Assembly (NCBI RefSeq): GCF_900102795.1
Contig: NZ_FMWG01000004.1
Coordinates: forward strand, 186,001 to 250,000
Length of the DNA stretch: 64,000 nt
Direction of reading: 5' to 3'
From: Epibacterium ulvae
GTDB lineage: Bacteria > Pseudomonadota > Alphaproteobacteria > Rhodobacterales > Rhodobacteraceae
The position numbers and the translations under genes were made by a program. Numbering within the stretch: the stretch's first letter is position 1; each line of letters opens with the position of its first letter. Positions 25,640 to 33,751 of the stretch are shown here, piece by piece. The notes beneath the pieces are model-generated. The model did no database searches and was not told where the DNA came from. It saw only the letters and a program-made list of their open reading frames with translations.

Positions 25640-26430
25640 GTTTAGCAAATTGAATTACCGCTCTTTGCAGGCGCGGTCAGCGTGATGGGACTTGCCTCGG
25701 TTGCATCGATGGCGGACCAGTTGACAGAAATTCTGGACAAAGGAACGATTGTAATTGGCGTGCCGGAAAATTCCCCACCCTTTGGTTTAGTTGGCGCCAG
25801 CTTTACATATGAAGGCTATGATGTCGATATTGCCAAGCTGATCGCCGAGGATCTGGGTGTCACGCTGGAGCTGAAGCCAATCACCTCAAAACAGCGTATT
25901 CCATTTCTGACCTCAGGTACTGTTGATCTGGTCGTCTCCTCCATGGGAGCCAACCCAGAACGCGCGAAATCAGTCTGGTTCTCATTCGCTTATGGCCGTT
26001 CTTTTCCGGCGCATTCGCTGCGCCCGGGATTAAAATTTTTTCGCCTGAAGACCTCGTGTGATTGAAGGCAGGTGTGACCGGTGGAACCATCGAAGATCCT
26101 GAACTGTCCAAAGCCTTGCCAGAAGGTGCTGAGCTGATCCACTTTGGCGACAATGCAGCAACACTGTCAGCCTATCTGGCTGGTCAGGTGGATGTGCTGG
26201 TCACCGGGAACACGGTTGCCGCCAAGCTGGCTGCCGGCAACCCGGACAAGGCGCTGGAAACCAAGTTTGTCGTTCGACAGTCTCCGGCTTTTATTGGTGT
26301 GAAATCTGGCGAAGCGAACATGCTGCAGTGGGTGAACGTCTTCGTTCTGCATAAAAAACTAGGTGGCGTTCTGAATGACCTGTCGATCAAATGGTTAGGG
26401 CAAGAACTTCCCTATCTGCCAAGCCTTTAA
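25640..26430 (+). pseudogene. Amino-acid ABC transporter substrate-binding protein, disrupted
   Basis: Reads as a family 3 solute-binding protein: a damaged signal-peptide region (no in-frame start; FAGAVSVMGLASVASMA), then LTEILDKGTIVIGVPENSPPF, GYDVDIAKLIAEDLGV, and FLTSGTVDLVVSSM. A frameshift near 25995 and an in-frame TGA at about 26061 break the frame; the second lobe continues as VTGGTIEDPELSK to KWLGQELPYLPSL. With the ATPase and permease remnants it forms a former ATPase-permease-binding protein operon, divergent from RpiR. Confidence 0.88.
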
Positions 26431-26453
26431 GCGCATCGCGATAACTGAACAAG

Positions 26454-26480
26454 CGGCCAGAGACACTGGCCGTTTGTGTT
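26454..26480 (+). terminator. Terminator-like hairpin after the decayed ABC operon
   Basis: Perfect 7 bp stem cggccag (26454-26460) with ctggccg (26466-26472), a 5-base loop, followed by TTTGTGTT. It has outlived the genes it served; it also lies 65 bases downstream of the convergent TIM-barrel gene. Confidence 0.6.
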
Positions 26481-26544
26481 GCGCAAACATGCAGGTCCCC
26501 AAACCGCTTTTGGCGCTGGTGGCCTGAGGTTAATCTGTCGTGGG

Positions 26545-27258
26545 TCAAAGTTCACCTTGAAGCCGTCGGGTATGATCGTTGATTTCAGAAACATCCCGCG
26601 TGATGGCGCGAAGCTGGGATCGAATATCCTTTCCGGTGGCCGGATAATTCCCGTCAAGCGCCGCAGTGCCGATTGTGAAAGCTGAGGAACCCGCGGCCTG
26701 TACCTCAGCGATACGGCCTTTGTTGTGGATGGATCCCGCTATGATGACAGGTTTGTCAACGGCCTCACAAACCGAAGTCATGAGTGATTTTACGTCACCA
26801 GTTGAACGATAGGCCAAAAGATCCAGACCATGCACACCCTCCAAAGCGGCAAGTTTCTTTGCACTTGCAACGATTTCGGCAATCGAACCCTCTAATACGC
26901 TGGGGTGGCCTGTAATATTGCCGGGGAATGGATAATATTGAATGCCAGTCTCTTCTAAAAGTGGCAACACTGCAGACGCATTGGTGCCTCCCATCAAGAT
27001 ATCAACACCAATCTCAATCGCGACCTTCGCGGATCGAACCTCGCTTTCCTTGTCCAATGACACAACTTCAAGATAGCTGGTGGCGCCGCTGTCCTTGATC
27101 CTCTGGTTCAGCGTCTGCAACCGGCTTATCGGCAGCCCGACATCTTTGAAGCCTATATGACGAATGCCCTCAGCAAGCGCCGTTTCTAGACGCTGTTCGG
27201 CATCGTCAACGGTTTTATCATCGCGGGTCAGCATAAAAATAAATCGCAGTCCCATCAC
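26545..27258 (-). CDS. TIM-barrel phosphate-binding protein of unknown function, partner of PdxA-like enzyme
   Basis: 237 residues. The sequence has the regular strand pattern of a beta/alpha barrel (LRFIFMLT, HIGFKDVG, SYLEVVSLD, VDILMGGT, and the C-terminal phosphate loop PVIIAGSIHNKGRI with FTIGTAALDG). I do not recognise a specific enzyme; it resembles NanE/HisA-like barrels in layout. Its GTG start overlaps the pdxA-like stop by 4 bases (GTGA), so the two are translationally coupled and probably act in one catabolic route, perhaps for a phosphorylated sugar acid. Confidence 0.65.
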   Translation of the reverse strand: MMGLRFIFMLTRDDKTVDDAEQRLETALAEGIRHIGFKDVGLPISRLQTLNQRIKDSGATSYLEVVSLDKESEVRSAKVAIEIGVDILMGGTNASAVLPLLEETGIQYYPFPGNITGHPSVLEGSIAEIVASAKKLAALEGVHGLDLLAYRSTGDVKSLMTSVCEAVDKPVIIAGSIHNKGRIAEVQAAGSSAFTIGTAALDGNYPATGKDIRSQLRAITRDVSEINDHTRRLQGEL

Positions 27259-28259
27259 AAGGCCTCCTTCAGTTTTGATGCAATCAGCTGGTTGGCGTAA
27301 GTGATGGCTGTCTCCAGGCTGGTAGAGACTGCGATGCCTTGTCCGGCAATGTCGAATGCTGTCCCGTGATCCGGGCTTGTGCGCACAAACGGGAGTCCAA
27401 GCGTGATATTCACGCCGTTTTCGAGCCCCAGATATTTGACTGGGATAAGGCCTTGATCGTGATACTGAGCCACCACAATATCAAATTCCCCCTGACGAGC
27501 GCGCATAAATACAGTGTCACCGGGCCAGGGCCCCGAAGCGTTGATCCCCTCGTTGCACACGGCCTTAATCGCAGGTGCGATGATTTCAATCTCTTCACGG
27601 CCAAAGAGGCCACTTTCGCCGGCATGGGGGTTTAACCCTGCGACGGCAACACGCGGGGTTTCAAAGCCAAGTGCAATTGCGCCTTGGTGGGCCAGTCGAA
27701 TGGCCGCCATCTGTGCCTCAAAAGTTGCCTTCTGAATCGCATCAAACAGAGAGACGTGAATGGTGACCAAAACGGTGCGAATGACATCATTGCCGAGCAG
27801 CATCGCCACACGTTCTGCGCCGCTCAACGCCGCAAGAATTTCTGTGTGACCGGGGTATTTAATCCCTGCGGCTGACAGTGCAGATTTGTGGATAGGGGCC
27901 GTCACAATGCCGCTCACTTCATTTTGCATGGCACAGGCGACAGCTTTGACAATCGCATCGTAGGCAGCTTTGCCGCTTGCGGAACTCACATCCCCAAATT
28001 GAGGCAGAGTGTCCAATGCACAGCATTGAAGAACTTCAATTGTATTGGGCGCAAATCTTGCGTCTCCGATGGATTGCACTGACCGCACAGACATATCAAC
28101 ATTGGCGATTTTAACGGCACGTTTCATGACAGCGGCGTCGCCAAACACAACAGTGTGCAGGTCGTCGGGTTGTCGGCTGAGACTCTTGGCGACAATCTCT
28201 GGGCCGATGCCTGACGGATCGCCCATCGTGATGGCCAAAGGTTTGGAGGAATAGATCAT
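27255..28259 (-). CDS. PdxA/PdxA2-family dehydrogenase (4-hydroxythreonine-4-phosphate or 4-phosphothreonate/erythronate dehydrogenase)
   Basis: 334 residues from the ATG at 28259 (GAAGG upstream). PdxA motifs are all visible: TMGDPSGIGPEI, TAPIHKSAL, PGHTEILA, the metal-binding HDQGLIPVK, and RTSPDHGTAFDIAG. Housekeeping PdxA serves vitamin B6 synthesis; PdxA2 paralogues oxidise 4-phospho-threonate or -erythronate in tetronate catabolism. The operon partner, RpiR gene nearby and divergent LysR gene favour a catabolic PdxA2 role. No DUF1537 kinase is seen in the window. Confidence 0.85.
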   Translation of the reverse strand: MIYSSKPLAITMGDPSGIGPEIVAKSLSRQPDDLHTVVFGDAAVMKRAVKIANVDMSVRSVQSIGDARFAPNTIEVLQCCALDTLPQFGDVSSASGKAAYDAIVKAVACAMQNEVSGIVTAPIHKSALSAAGIKYPGHTEILAALSGAERVAMLLGNDVIRTVLVTIHVSLFDAIQKATFEAQMAAIRLAHQGAIALGFETPRVAVAGLNPHAGESGLFGREEIEIIAPAIKAVCNEGINASGPWPGDTVFMRARQGEFDIVVAQYHDQGLIPVKYLGLENGVNITLGLPFVRTSPDHGTAFDIAGQGIAVSTSLETAITYANQLIASKLKEAL

Positions 28260-28358
28260 TGAGATACCTTCAAATGACGGTCTGAAGGTGATCATAGATG
28301 TCGGAAATGTGTAAAAAAGCGATATTCTGTAACGAATTATGGTGATAAATAGTCACCA

Positions 28359-29234
28359 ATGAAGAGATCAGATATACCCTCGCTTGATGATTTGCGCGCT
28401 TTTGCATCCGTGGCGCGGCATGGATCGATACGCGGCGCTGCAGATGAACTTGCATTGACACATGGCGCTGTCAGTCGGCGTGTCGCCAAACTCCAACGCG
28501 ATCTTGGTCTTCGCTTAATTGAGGCGGACGGCCGTGGGATCGCAGTAACGCCTGCCGGGAAGGAACTTGGCACAAGCACGGTGCGGGCTTTCGCAATCAT
28601 TTCCGATACACTTGCAAGTCTGCAAGCAGGGGAGGATGACGGCGCGGTTGTGATATCTTGTGAACGCTCCATTGCTATGCGCTGGTTGATCCCAAGGCTC
28701 AGTCAGTTTCAAGACGAACATCCCGAGGTGCGGGTCCATTTATCAGTGGGGGGTGGTGCTTTTGATTTTGCAACCGAAGGCACAACACTGGCGTTGCGCC
28801 GTATGGACTTTGCTGTCGCCCCGGATTTGGATGTGACCTATCTTGCAGACGAAAGGATGGGCCCTGTCATGCAGGCGGAAATGGTCGCGGAGTTTCGCGC
28901 GGGGCATTTTATTGGCTTGGGGTCAAAAACCCGCCCCAATGCATGGGATGAGTGGATCAGATTGAATCCTGACGCCCCGCCCCCAAAGGAGCTCAGACTG
29001 TTTGACCATCACTTTCTGATGGCTGAAGCTGCGGCGAGTGGTCTGGGCGTTGCATTGGCCCCTCAATTTGTCGTGATGGACGATATCGATCGAAATAGGC
29101 TTGTTGCGCCGTTTGGGTTCATCGCGGATGGCTCACATTATGGCTTGATACAGAAAAAAAGTGATCTGCAGAACACAGCCGCTCAGAAATTGGCGAAATG
29201 GATACGTGATGAAGTGTCTGCGTCGCAACCCTGA
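28359..29234 (+). CDS. LysR-family regulator of the GcvA type
   Basis: 291 residues: HTH DLRAFASVARHGSIRGAADEL and THGAVSRRVAKLQRDLGLRL, with an effector domain containing WLIPRLSQFQDEHPEVRVHLS and GLGVALAPQFVV, typical of GcvA-like LysR proteins. Divergent from the pdxA-like operon with 99 bases between starts, so that operon is the likely target. Confidence 0.85.
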   Translation: MKRSDIPSLDDLRAFASVARHGSIRGAADELALTHGAVSRRVAKLQRDLGLRLIEADGRGIAVTPAGKELGTSTVRAFAIISDTLASLQAGEDDGAVVISCERSIAMRWLIPRLSQFQDEHPEVRVHLSVGGGAFDFATEGTTLALRRMDFAVAPDLDVTYLADERMGPVMQAEMVAEFRAGHFIGLGSKTRPNAWDEWIRLNPDAPPPKELRLFDHHFLMAEAAASGLGVALAPQFVVMDDIDRNRLVAPFGFIADGSHYGLIQKKSDLQNTAAQKLAKWIRDEVSASQP

Positions 29235-29263
29235 ATGCGATAGCTTCAGCGCGTTCAGGGTTG
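29226..29263. terminator. Hairpin between two convergent LysR genes
   Basis: Perfect 10 bp stem caaccctgaa (29226-29235) with ttcagggttg (29254-29263), overlapping the stop codon of the plus-strand gene. No clear T-run on either side, so termination strength is uncertain. Confidence 0.5.
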
Positions 29264-29277
29264 CGCGACTTTGTAGA

Positions 29278-30156
29278 CTATTGATCTGTAGGTATATCTT
29301 TTAGCCACTCGATGAACGCAGCTGGAGCCGCGCGTGTGGTATTGCGTGGTGCCGTAACCGCGTAATAGCTCGCCCCTGTGGCAATCTGAGGGCCAAAGGC
29401 CACAAGGGTGCCATCTTGTAGGTCCTGTTTTACTGTTGCCAATGGGACCAGCCCGATCCCAGCACCAGAGCGCACGGCTTCTAACACCATGTAGTAGTGT
29501 TCAAAGACCAAACCCGGGCGATCCATCGCAATCGATATCTTCGCTTTGTCCAGATACGCCTGCCAAGCGCCACTGCGCGTCGAATGGCCAATACGTGTCT
29601 CCAGATGTTCACCAGCTGCACGCACAGCAATCATATGTTCATCAAAGAGTTTGTACGCATCAAGGGTACGCCAGCCGCCATGACCACGTGTGATGACAAT
29701 ATCCAAGACGGAAGGGTCCCATGTAACTGGATCTTTGTGATCACTCCTAAAGTCTGCATCAATGGTCTCAACACGCACGTAAACCCCGGGGTAGGCTCGA
29801 CGAAAACCAGCCAGCAGCGGTGCCAGCCAGCGTGATCCCAACGAGGGTAACACCCCAAGCGTTAAAGTGCCTTCTGTAGAAACAGTAGCGCTATCGCGCG
29901 CGGCCTCGACAAGATCAAGAGCCAAGCGCGCAGCTTCGGCCAAACGCGCCCCATCTTCAGTGAGCGAAATGGTCCGTCCCCGGCGCGCAAAAAGCGCGAT
30001 GCCTGTCTCAAGCTCCAATCGCTGAATGCGCCGAGACAGGGCGCTTTGAGAGATACCAAACTCTAAAGCGGCTTTGGTGAAAGAGTTATGGCGCGCTGCT
30101 GCCTCTAAAATAGGCAAAGCGCCGAAGATTAAGATGTTACGTCCGTCATTTTGCAT
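29278..30156 (-). CDS. LysR-family regulator of the GcvA type
   Basis: 292 residues: HTH ILEAAARHNSFTKAALEFGISQSALSRRIQRLE, effector domain with GSRWLAPLLAGFRRAYPGVYVRVE and RSGAGIGLVPLATV. Divergent from the VOC/nitrilase pair (88 bases between starts), which it most likely controls. Confidence 0.85.
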   Translation of the reverse strand: MQNDGRNILIFGALPILEAAARHNSFTKAALEFGISQSALSRRIQRLELETGIALFARRGRTISLTEDGARLAEAARLALDLVEAARDSATVSTEGTLTLGVLPSLGSRWLAPLLAGFRRAYPGVYVRVETIDADFRSDHKDPVTWDPSVLDIVITRGHGGWRTLDAYKLFDEHMIAVRAAGEHLETRIGHSTRSGAWQAYLDKAKISIAMDRPGLVFEHYYMVLEAVRSGAGIGLVPLATVKQDLQDGTLVAFGPQIATGASYYAVTAPRNTTRAAPAAFIEWLKDIPTDQ

Positions 30157-30244
30157 GCGTTTAGCTCATGTATAAGTTCTATTCTGTTCCCAATTTATGC
30201 ATGTATAACCCACGCCAGTTTTAACTCAAACGGAGGATCGTACC

Positions 30245-30667
30245 ATGCGCCCGTTCCATCTGGCATTCCCTGTAAGGAATTTAGACGCTGCAAAAGTGTT
30301 TTATTTTGAAGTGCTTGGTTGCAAGCCGGGGCGAGAAATCGCGGGCCACTGGTTTGATTTTGATCTATTTGGGCACCAAATGTCTGCGCACCTTCAAACC
30401 GATGCACCACAACCACATCAAATGTTGGGGGAGGTCGCTGGTGATTGTGTTCCAATCCCACATTTCGGTGTCGTTTTAGACATCGAAACTTTCGACAAAT
30501 TGGCCGATAGGCTGGCCCGTAATCCTGATACGGATTGGATTCTCAGACCCAAGAAACGCATGCGAGGTGAGCCCGGAGAACAGGTCACTATGTTTGTTCG
30601 GGACCCATCAGGTAACGCCCTAGAGTTCAAAGGCTTCGCAGAGCAAGCCTCACTTTTTGCGATGTGA
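30245..30667 (+). CDS. VOC-superfamily (glyoxalase/dioxygenase fold) protein
   Basis: 140 residues with two beta-alpha-beta-beta-beta units: HLAFPVRNLDAAKVFYFEVLGCKPGRE, DLFGHQMSAHL, HFGVVLDIETFDKL and FVRDPSGNALEFKGF. Putative metal ligands are His4/5, His near ATGSAHL and the final Glu in LEFKGF. AACGGAGGATCGTACC precedes the ATG, a strong ribosome-binding site. VOC proteins include glyoxalases, extradiol dioxygenases and resistance proteins; the exact reaction is unknown. It ends nine bases before the nitrilase start. Confidence 0.8.
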   Translation: MRPFHLAFPVRNLDAAKVFYFEVLGCKPGREIAGHWFDFDLFGHQMSAHLQTDAPQPHQMLGEVAGDCVPIPHFGVVLDIETFDKLADRLARNPDTDWILRPKKRMRGEPGEQVTMFVRDPSGNALEFKGFAEQASLFAM

Positions 30668-30675
30668 GATACTCA

Positions 30676-31665
30676 ATGAAAATTCTACAAACTCCCAAAA
30701 GAAACGGCATACGTGATGAAGATCGACTAACCGTTGCTGTCGCACAGATTGCCCCCGTTTGGTTGGATCGCAGGGCAACTCTGGCCAAGGTGGAAAAGAC
30801 CATAGCCGTAGCTGGAGCGCAAAACTGCGATCTGGTCACATTTGGCGAAGCAATTGTGCCCGGATATCCCTTCTGGATCGAACGTACAGATGGGGCACGG
30901 TTCAATGATCAAAGACAAAAGACTCATTACGCCCGATATCTTGATCAGGGTGTGAATATCGAACGCGGCGATCTCAACGGTGTTGTGTCAGCCGCAAAGC
31001 GACATTCGATCGGCGTCTATCTTGGCATAATGGAACGCGCCCCGGATCGCGGCGGCCATAGCCTTTATTGTTCGCTGGTATATATCAACGCACAGGGACG
31101 GATTGCGTCTGTTCACCGGAAACTGCACCCAACCTATGAAGAGCGGCTCGCATGGGCGCAGGGCGACGGTCATGGTTTGGTCGTCCATGATTTAGGCCCG
31201 TTCCGCGTCGGTGGTCTGAATTGTTATGAAAATTGGTTACCTTTGGCGCGCTCAGCGCTTTATGCCCAAGGCGAAAGCTTACATGTTTCAGTCTGGCCGG
31301 GCGGTTTGCATAATACTTCAGATCTGCCGGTATTTATTGCGAAGGAATCGCGCAGTTACGTCATCGCCTGTTCAGGATTGATGCGGGCGGAAGACTTCCC
31401 TTCGGATACACCCGATCTGGATATGATTTTGGCTGATGGGGCTGAAATTATCTCCAATGGCGGATCCACAATTGTAGCACCAGATGGAAGCTTTTTGATC
31501 AATCCAGTGCTCAATCAAGAGGCTCTGATCGTTGCTGAGATCGATGCGGGGTTTGTTCGCGGCGAACGTCAAAACCTGGATCAGGCTGGGCATTATGCGC
31601 GCCCCGATGTGCTTCGGCTAGAAGTTTCAAGGAAACGCCAAAGACAGATAGAATTCCAAGATTAA
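30676..31665 (+). CDS. Nitrilase (carbon-nitrogen hydrolase)
   Basis: 329 residues from the ATG at 30676. The catalytic triad is complete: Glu58 in TFGEAIVPGYP, Lys149 in HRKLHPTYEER and Cys183 in NCYENWLPL. The HRKLHPTYEERLAWAQGDG stretch and the NCYENW form place it in the true nitrilase/cyanide-degrading branch rather than amidases or NAD synthetase domains. It would convert a nitrile to an acid and ammonia. In operon with the VOC gene under a divergent LysR regulator; the natural nitrile is unknown. Confidence 0.85.
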   Translation: MKILQTPKRNGIRDEDRLTVAVAQIAPVWLDRRATLAKVEKTIAVAGAQNCDLVTFGEAIVPGYPFWIERTDGARFNDQRQKTHYARYLDQGVNIERGDLNGVVSAAKRHSIGVYLGIMERAPDRGGHSLYCSLVYINAQGRIASVHRKLHPTYEERLAWAQGDGHGLVVHDLGPFRVGGLNCYENWLPLARSALYAQGESLHVSVWPGGLHNTSDLPVFIAKESRSYVIACSGLMRAEDFPSDTPDLDMILADGAEIISNGGSTIVAPDGSFLINPVLNQEALIVAEIDAGFVRGERQNLDQAGHYARPDVLRLEVSRKRQRQIEFQD

Positions 31666-31716
31666 GCGTTGCTGGGCGGTAGACACCAGCGCCTTAGTCC
31701 GCACTATCTGCCGCCG

Positions 31717-31884
31717 CTATCTTATAAGATCATACATAATTGGCTCTGCAGCCGAAATCGAGCGCAATAAATCCCATCTGTTGTAAGTGGGGTGGCTGAC
31801 AGGAAGACCTTCGAGCGCTGTCGCATCGGGGGGCATCGCCTGTTGCCTTATATCAGGCAATAGATCTTTATTCCTTTGTTTCAT
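31717..31884 (-). CDS. Small ORF or 3' gene remnant, 55 codons, unknown
   Basis: An ATG-to-TAG frame on the minus strand. The composition looks protein-like (SHPTYNRWDLLRSISAAEPI), but no family is recognised and no ribosome-binding site precedes the ATG. It lies in a 770-base gap that also holds a transposase scar, so it is perhaps the surviving 3' end of a displaced gene. Confidence 0.3.
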   Translation of the reverse strand: MKQRNKDLLPDIRQQAMPPDATALEGLPVSHPTYNRWDLLRSISAAEPIMYDLIR

Positions 31885-31959
31885 ATCAATTTTCAGAACT
31901 AATCTTCATTATACTCAAGCTCGCCAAGTCGCCAAATGGATATTATAAGGGTTTCAAAG

Positions 31960-32150
31960 CGCGTTTTCGTGATGAGTTCTTAAACGGTGAAGTCTTTTAC
32001 AATTTGGGAAGAGCGTACATCCTGGTAGAACAATGTGGAAACACGACAACAGGAAATGACGCCGCAGTGTTCTGGGCTACCGCTTGCTTGCGTCAGATAC
32101 CATCATCCAGATGGATCCAAGGCCAGTCATGCACTACCAATCAAATTGGG
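31960..32150 (+). mobile_element. IS3-family transposase (OrfB) 3' remnant
   Basis: Reads RFRDEFLNGEVFYNL and ILVEQ in one frame, then, after a frameshift near 32035 and an in-frame stop, SVLGYRLLASDTIIQMD and RPVMH in another. These are the C-terminal hallmarks of IS3-family integrases (DEFLNGE...LVEQW...HSALGYRPPAPE). Only about 65 codons remain, with no recognisable left part. It marks the left edge of the type VI secretion locus. The remainder of 31666-32435 shows no other gene. Confidence 0.8.
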
Positions 32151-32435
32151 CCACACAAGTGGGGCCGATCTGCCGCATGAGGCCCCAAACTATTGTAAAA
32201 ATAACAATTTGCAACAAAGGCGTATTTCGCGCATCGAAACTTTTATGTAGTAACAATTCGGTGAAGTGAACGTGATATCGACGGAATGCCGAATGATACG
32301 CGTTTAGTTGTTTCTGCCCCATTCTTGCCCTCATGGGTTTGTATCGGAGCGGGTGTCATGCCGGGTTTTTGGTTTGGCGAATGGGAATAAACTTGGGTTG
32401 CAGCGTGGCTGCATGGATACTGAAAAGGTAATTCT

Positions 32436-33047
32436 ATGTCCTTGAAAAATGTTTACAAAACAGCTTCTGGTGCCTTTGGCGTTGATGGGTATTCTTTTAA
32501 ACAAAAAAACCTGCTCAAGCGGCTGGACAAATTGGACAACAAGGGCATCTGCCAAGGTCTTTGCCTGTGTCATGCCGGCATGGCGAAACAGGGCATCAAA
32601 TTCAAAGGTGGCGGAGAAACTGGCATGCATTCGCTGTTTGAGTATGCCAATCACGCTCAGCAGCATTTTGAGACAATGGGCAATCCGGATGATCTCAATG
32701 GGGTCACGGCAATGTACAACCACTTGTCGAGAAACTTTCACCTCAGAATTAAAACGATACGTGAGTTCAGCTGTGCGCCTGGCGAAGTCGCGAATATGAC
32801 CCAATGGGCCTGGGGGCGCGCGCCGGGCTATTTCCAGATTCTTCTGCCCAATCACGTTGTGTCCTTCCACCTTGGAGATGGCGTGAACTATTTTGACCCG
32901 AACTACGGCATGAGCGAATTCAACACGTTCAACCTGTTCGAAAACTTCATGGGTTTCTATCACACTCACCCTGATTTTTTGACCGCATATGGTCTTGGCC
33001 ATCCGATGCCGTCGCCGCGACCTGTTTTTGTGGTGGGTTTGGAATAA
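32436..33047 (+). CDS. Candidate T6SS effector, YopT/AvrPphB (C58)-like cysteine protease
   Basis: 203 residues, no signal peptide or membrane segment. A papain-like triad of C58 type can be drawn: Cys39 in KGICQGLCLCHAG, His140 in LPNHVVSFHLGDG and Asp154 in NYFDPNYG; the 14-residue His-to-Asp spacing is close to that of YopT and AvrPphB, and the FDPN stretch after the His strand is typical of that fold. An aromatic-rich C-terminal region (NTFNLFENFMGFY) follows. It sits at the head of the T6SS locus, upstream of the kinase-like, VgrG and PAAR genes. A secreted protease acting inside target cells is the best reading, but the assignment is from motifs only. Confidence 0.6.
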   Translation: MSLKNVYKTASGAFGVDGYSFKQKNLLKRLDKLDNKGICQGLCLCHAGMAKQGIKFKGGGETGMHSLFEYANHAQQHFETMGNPDDLNGVTAMYNHLSRNFHLRIKTIREFSCAPGEVANMTQWAWGRAPGYFQILLPNHVVSFHLGDGVNYFDPNYGMSEFNTFNLFENFMGFYHTHPDFLTAYGLGHPMPSPRPVFVVGLE

Positions 33048-33122
33048 TAAAACGTTGCGCTGATTTAGGGCGTCTATCGGGCGCTCTGGATAGCGAGGCT
33101 TGAACAAGAAAGTGGAGCGGTT

Positions 33123-33689
33123 TTGCAACAGGCATGGCGATGTTCGATTGTGATGTTTCAGGGGCGAGAGATCCTTGAAAAGCGAGCGGACGGGGCGGTG
33201 GCGCAGCAGGCTCTGGCCCATGAAGCTAGAATGCTTGAGAAGCTGGCCGGACTTCATGTTCCAGAGCTGATTTCGTTCTCACCGGATCGGGCTGTTTTGC
33301 AGCGTGCCTATGTTGCGGGTCAGCCCCTGTCTGAATTGCGGCGCGAATACTGGACGCGCGTTTTGGATCAGGTCGAGGAGGCTTTGGTTCGTGTTCACGC
33401 CTATGGTTTTGTCCATGGGGATCTTAGGCCGGACAATATTATCGTGTCTGAAAGCGCCGTTTCCCTGATTGACTGGGAGCACGCTTTGCATCTGGGGATG
33501 GTGATTGATCAGGTGCCTCATCGTGCGGTGACGCCAGGCTTGTCACACCCCCGACTGATTTGGGGGCATGGGGTGGTTGATACAGATCTCGATGTTTATC
33601 CGATCGATCAGATGCGGCGCAGGGCAAACGAAAAAGATGAGTATAGGGCGTCAGAAAAAGCGCCGGAAAAAATAACTGGGCCCGTTTAA
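33123..33689 (+). CDS. Small protein-kinase-fold protein (RIO/Kdo-kinase-like), T6SS-linked
   Basis: 188 residues from a TTG at 33123 with GTGGAG six bases upstream; an ATG ten codons downstream is an alternative. The kinase core is compact: a possible VAIK-like Lys in LEKRADG, an alpha-C Glu in AHEARMLEKL, the catalytic loop YGFVHGDLRPDNIIV and the metal Asp in LIDWEHAL. The glycine-rich loop is missing or very short, as in RIO, Kdo and aminoglycoside-type kinases. T6SS loci often encode PpkA Ser/Thr kinases that act through FHA proteins, and this locus has an FHA gene at 52.8 kb, but this protein is far smaller than PpkA. It could equally protect against, or modify, the neighbouring effector candidate. 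Confidence 0.6.
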   Translation: MQQAWRCSIVMFQGREILEKRADGAVAQQALAHEARMLEKLAGLHVPELISFSPDRAVLQRAYVAGQPLSELRREYWTRVLDQVEEALVRVHAYGFVHGDLRPDNIIVSESAVSLIDWEHALHLGMVIDQVPHRAVTPGLSHPRLIWGHGVVDTDLDVYPIDQMRRRANEKDEYRASEKAPEKITGPV

Positions 33690-33751
33690 CGTATTGAGTA
33701 GGCCGGTTTTTGGGAGCCATGCCGCATAGGCGGCTGAATGAAGGGCATGAC

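Noticed and set aside
32331-33257. 308-codon minus-strand open frame opposite the protease-like gene
   Set aside because: Composition is rich in Arg/His/Ser as expected for an antisense shadow; the plus-strand frame has a start, C58-like motifs and fits operon direction.
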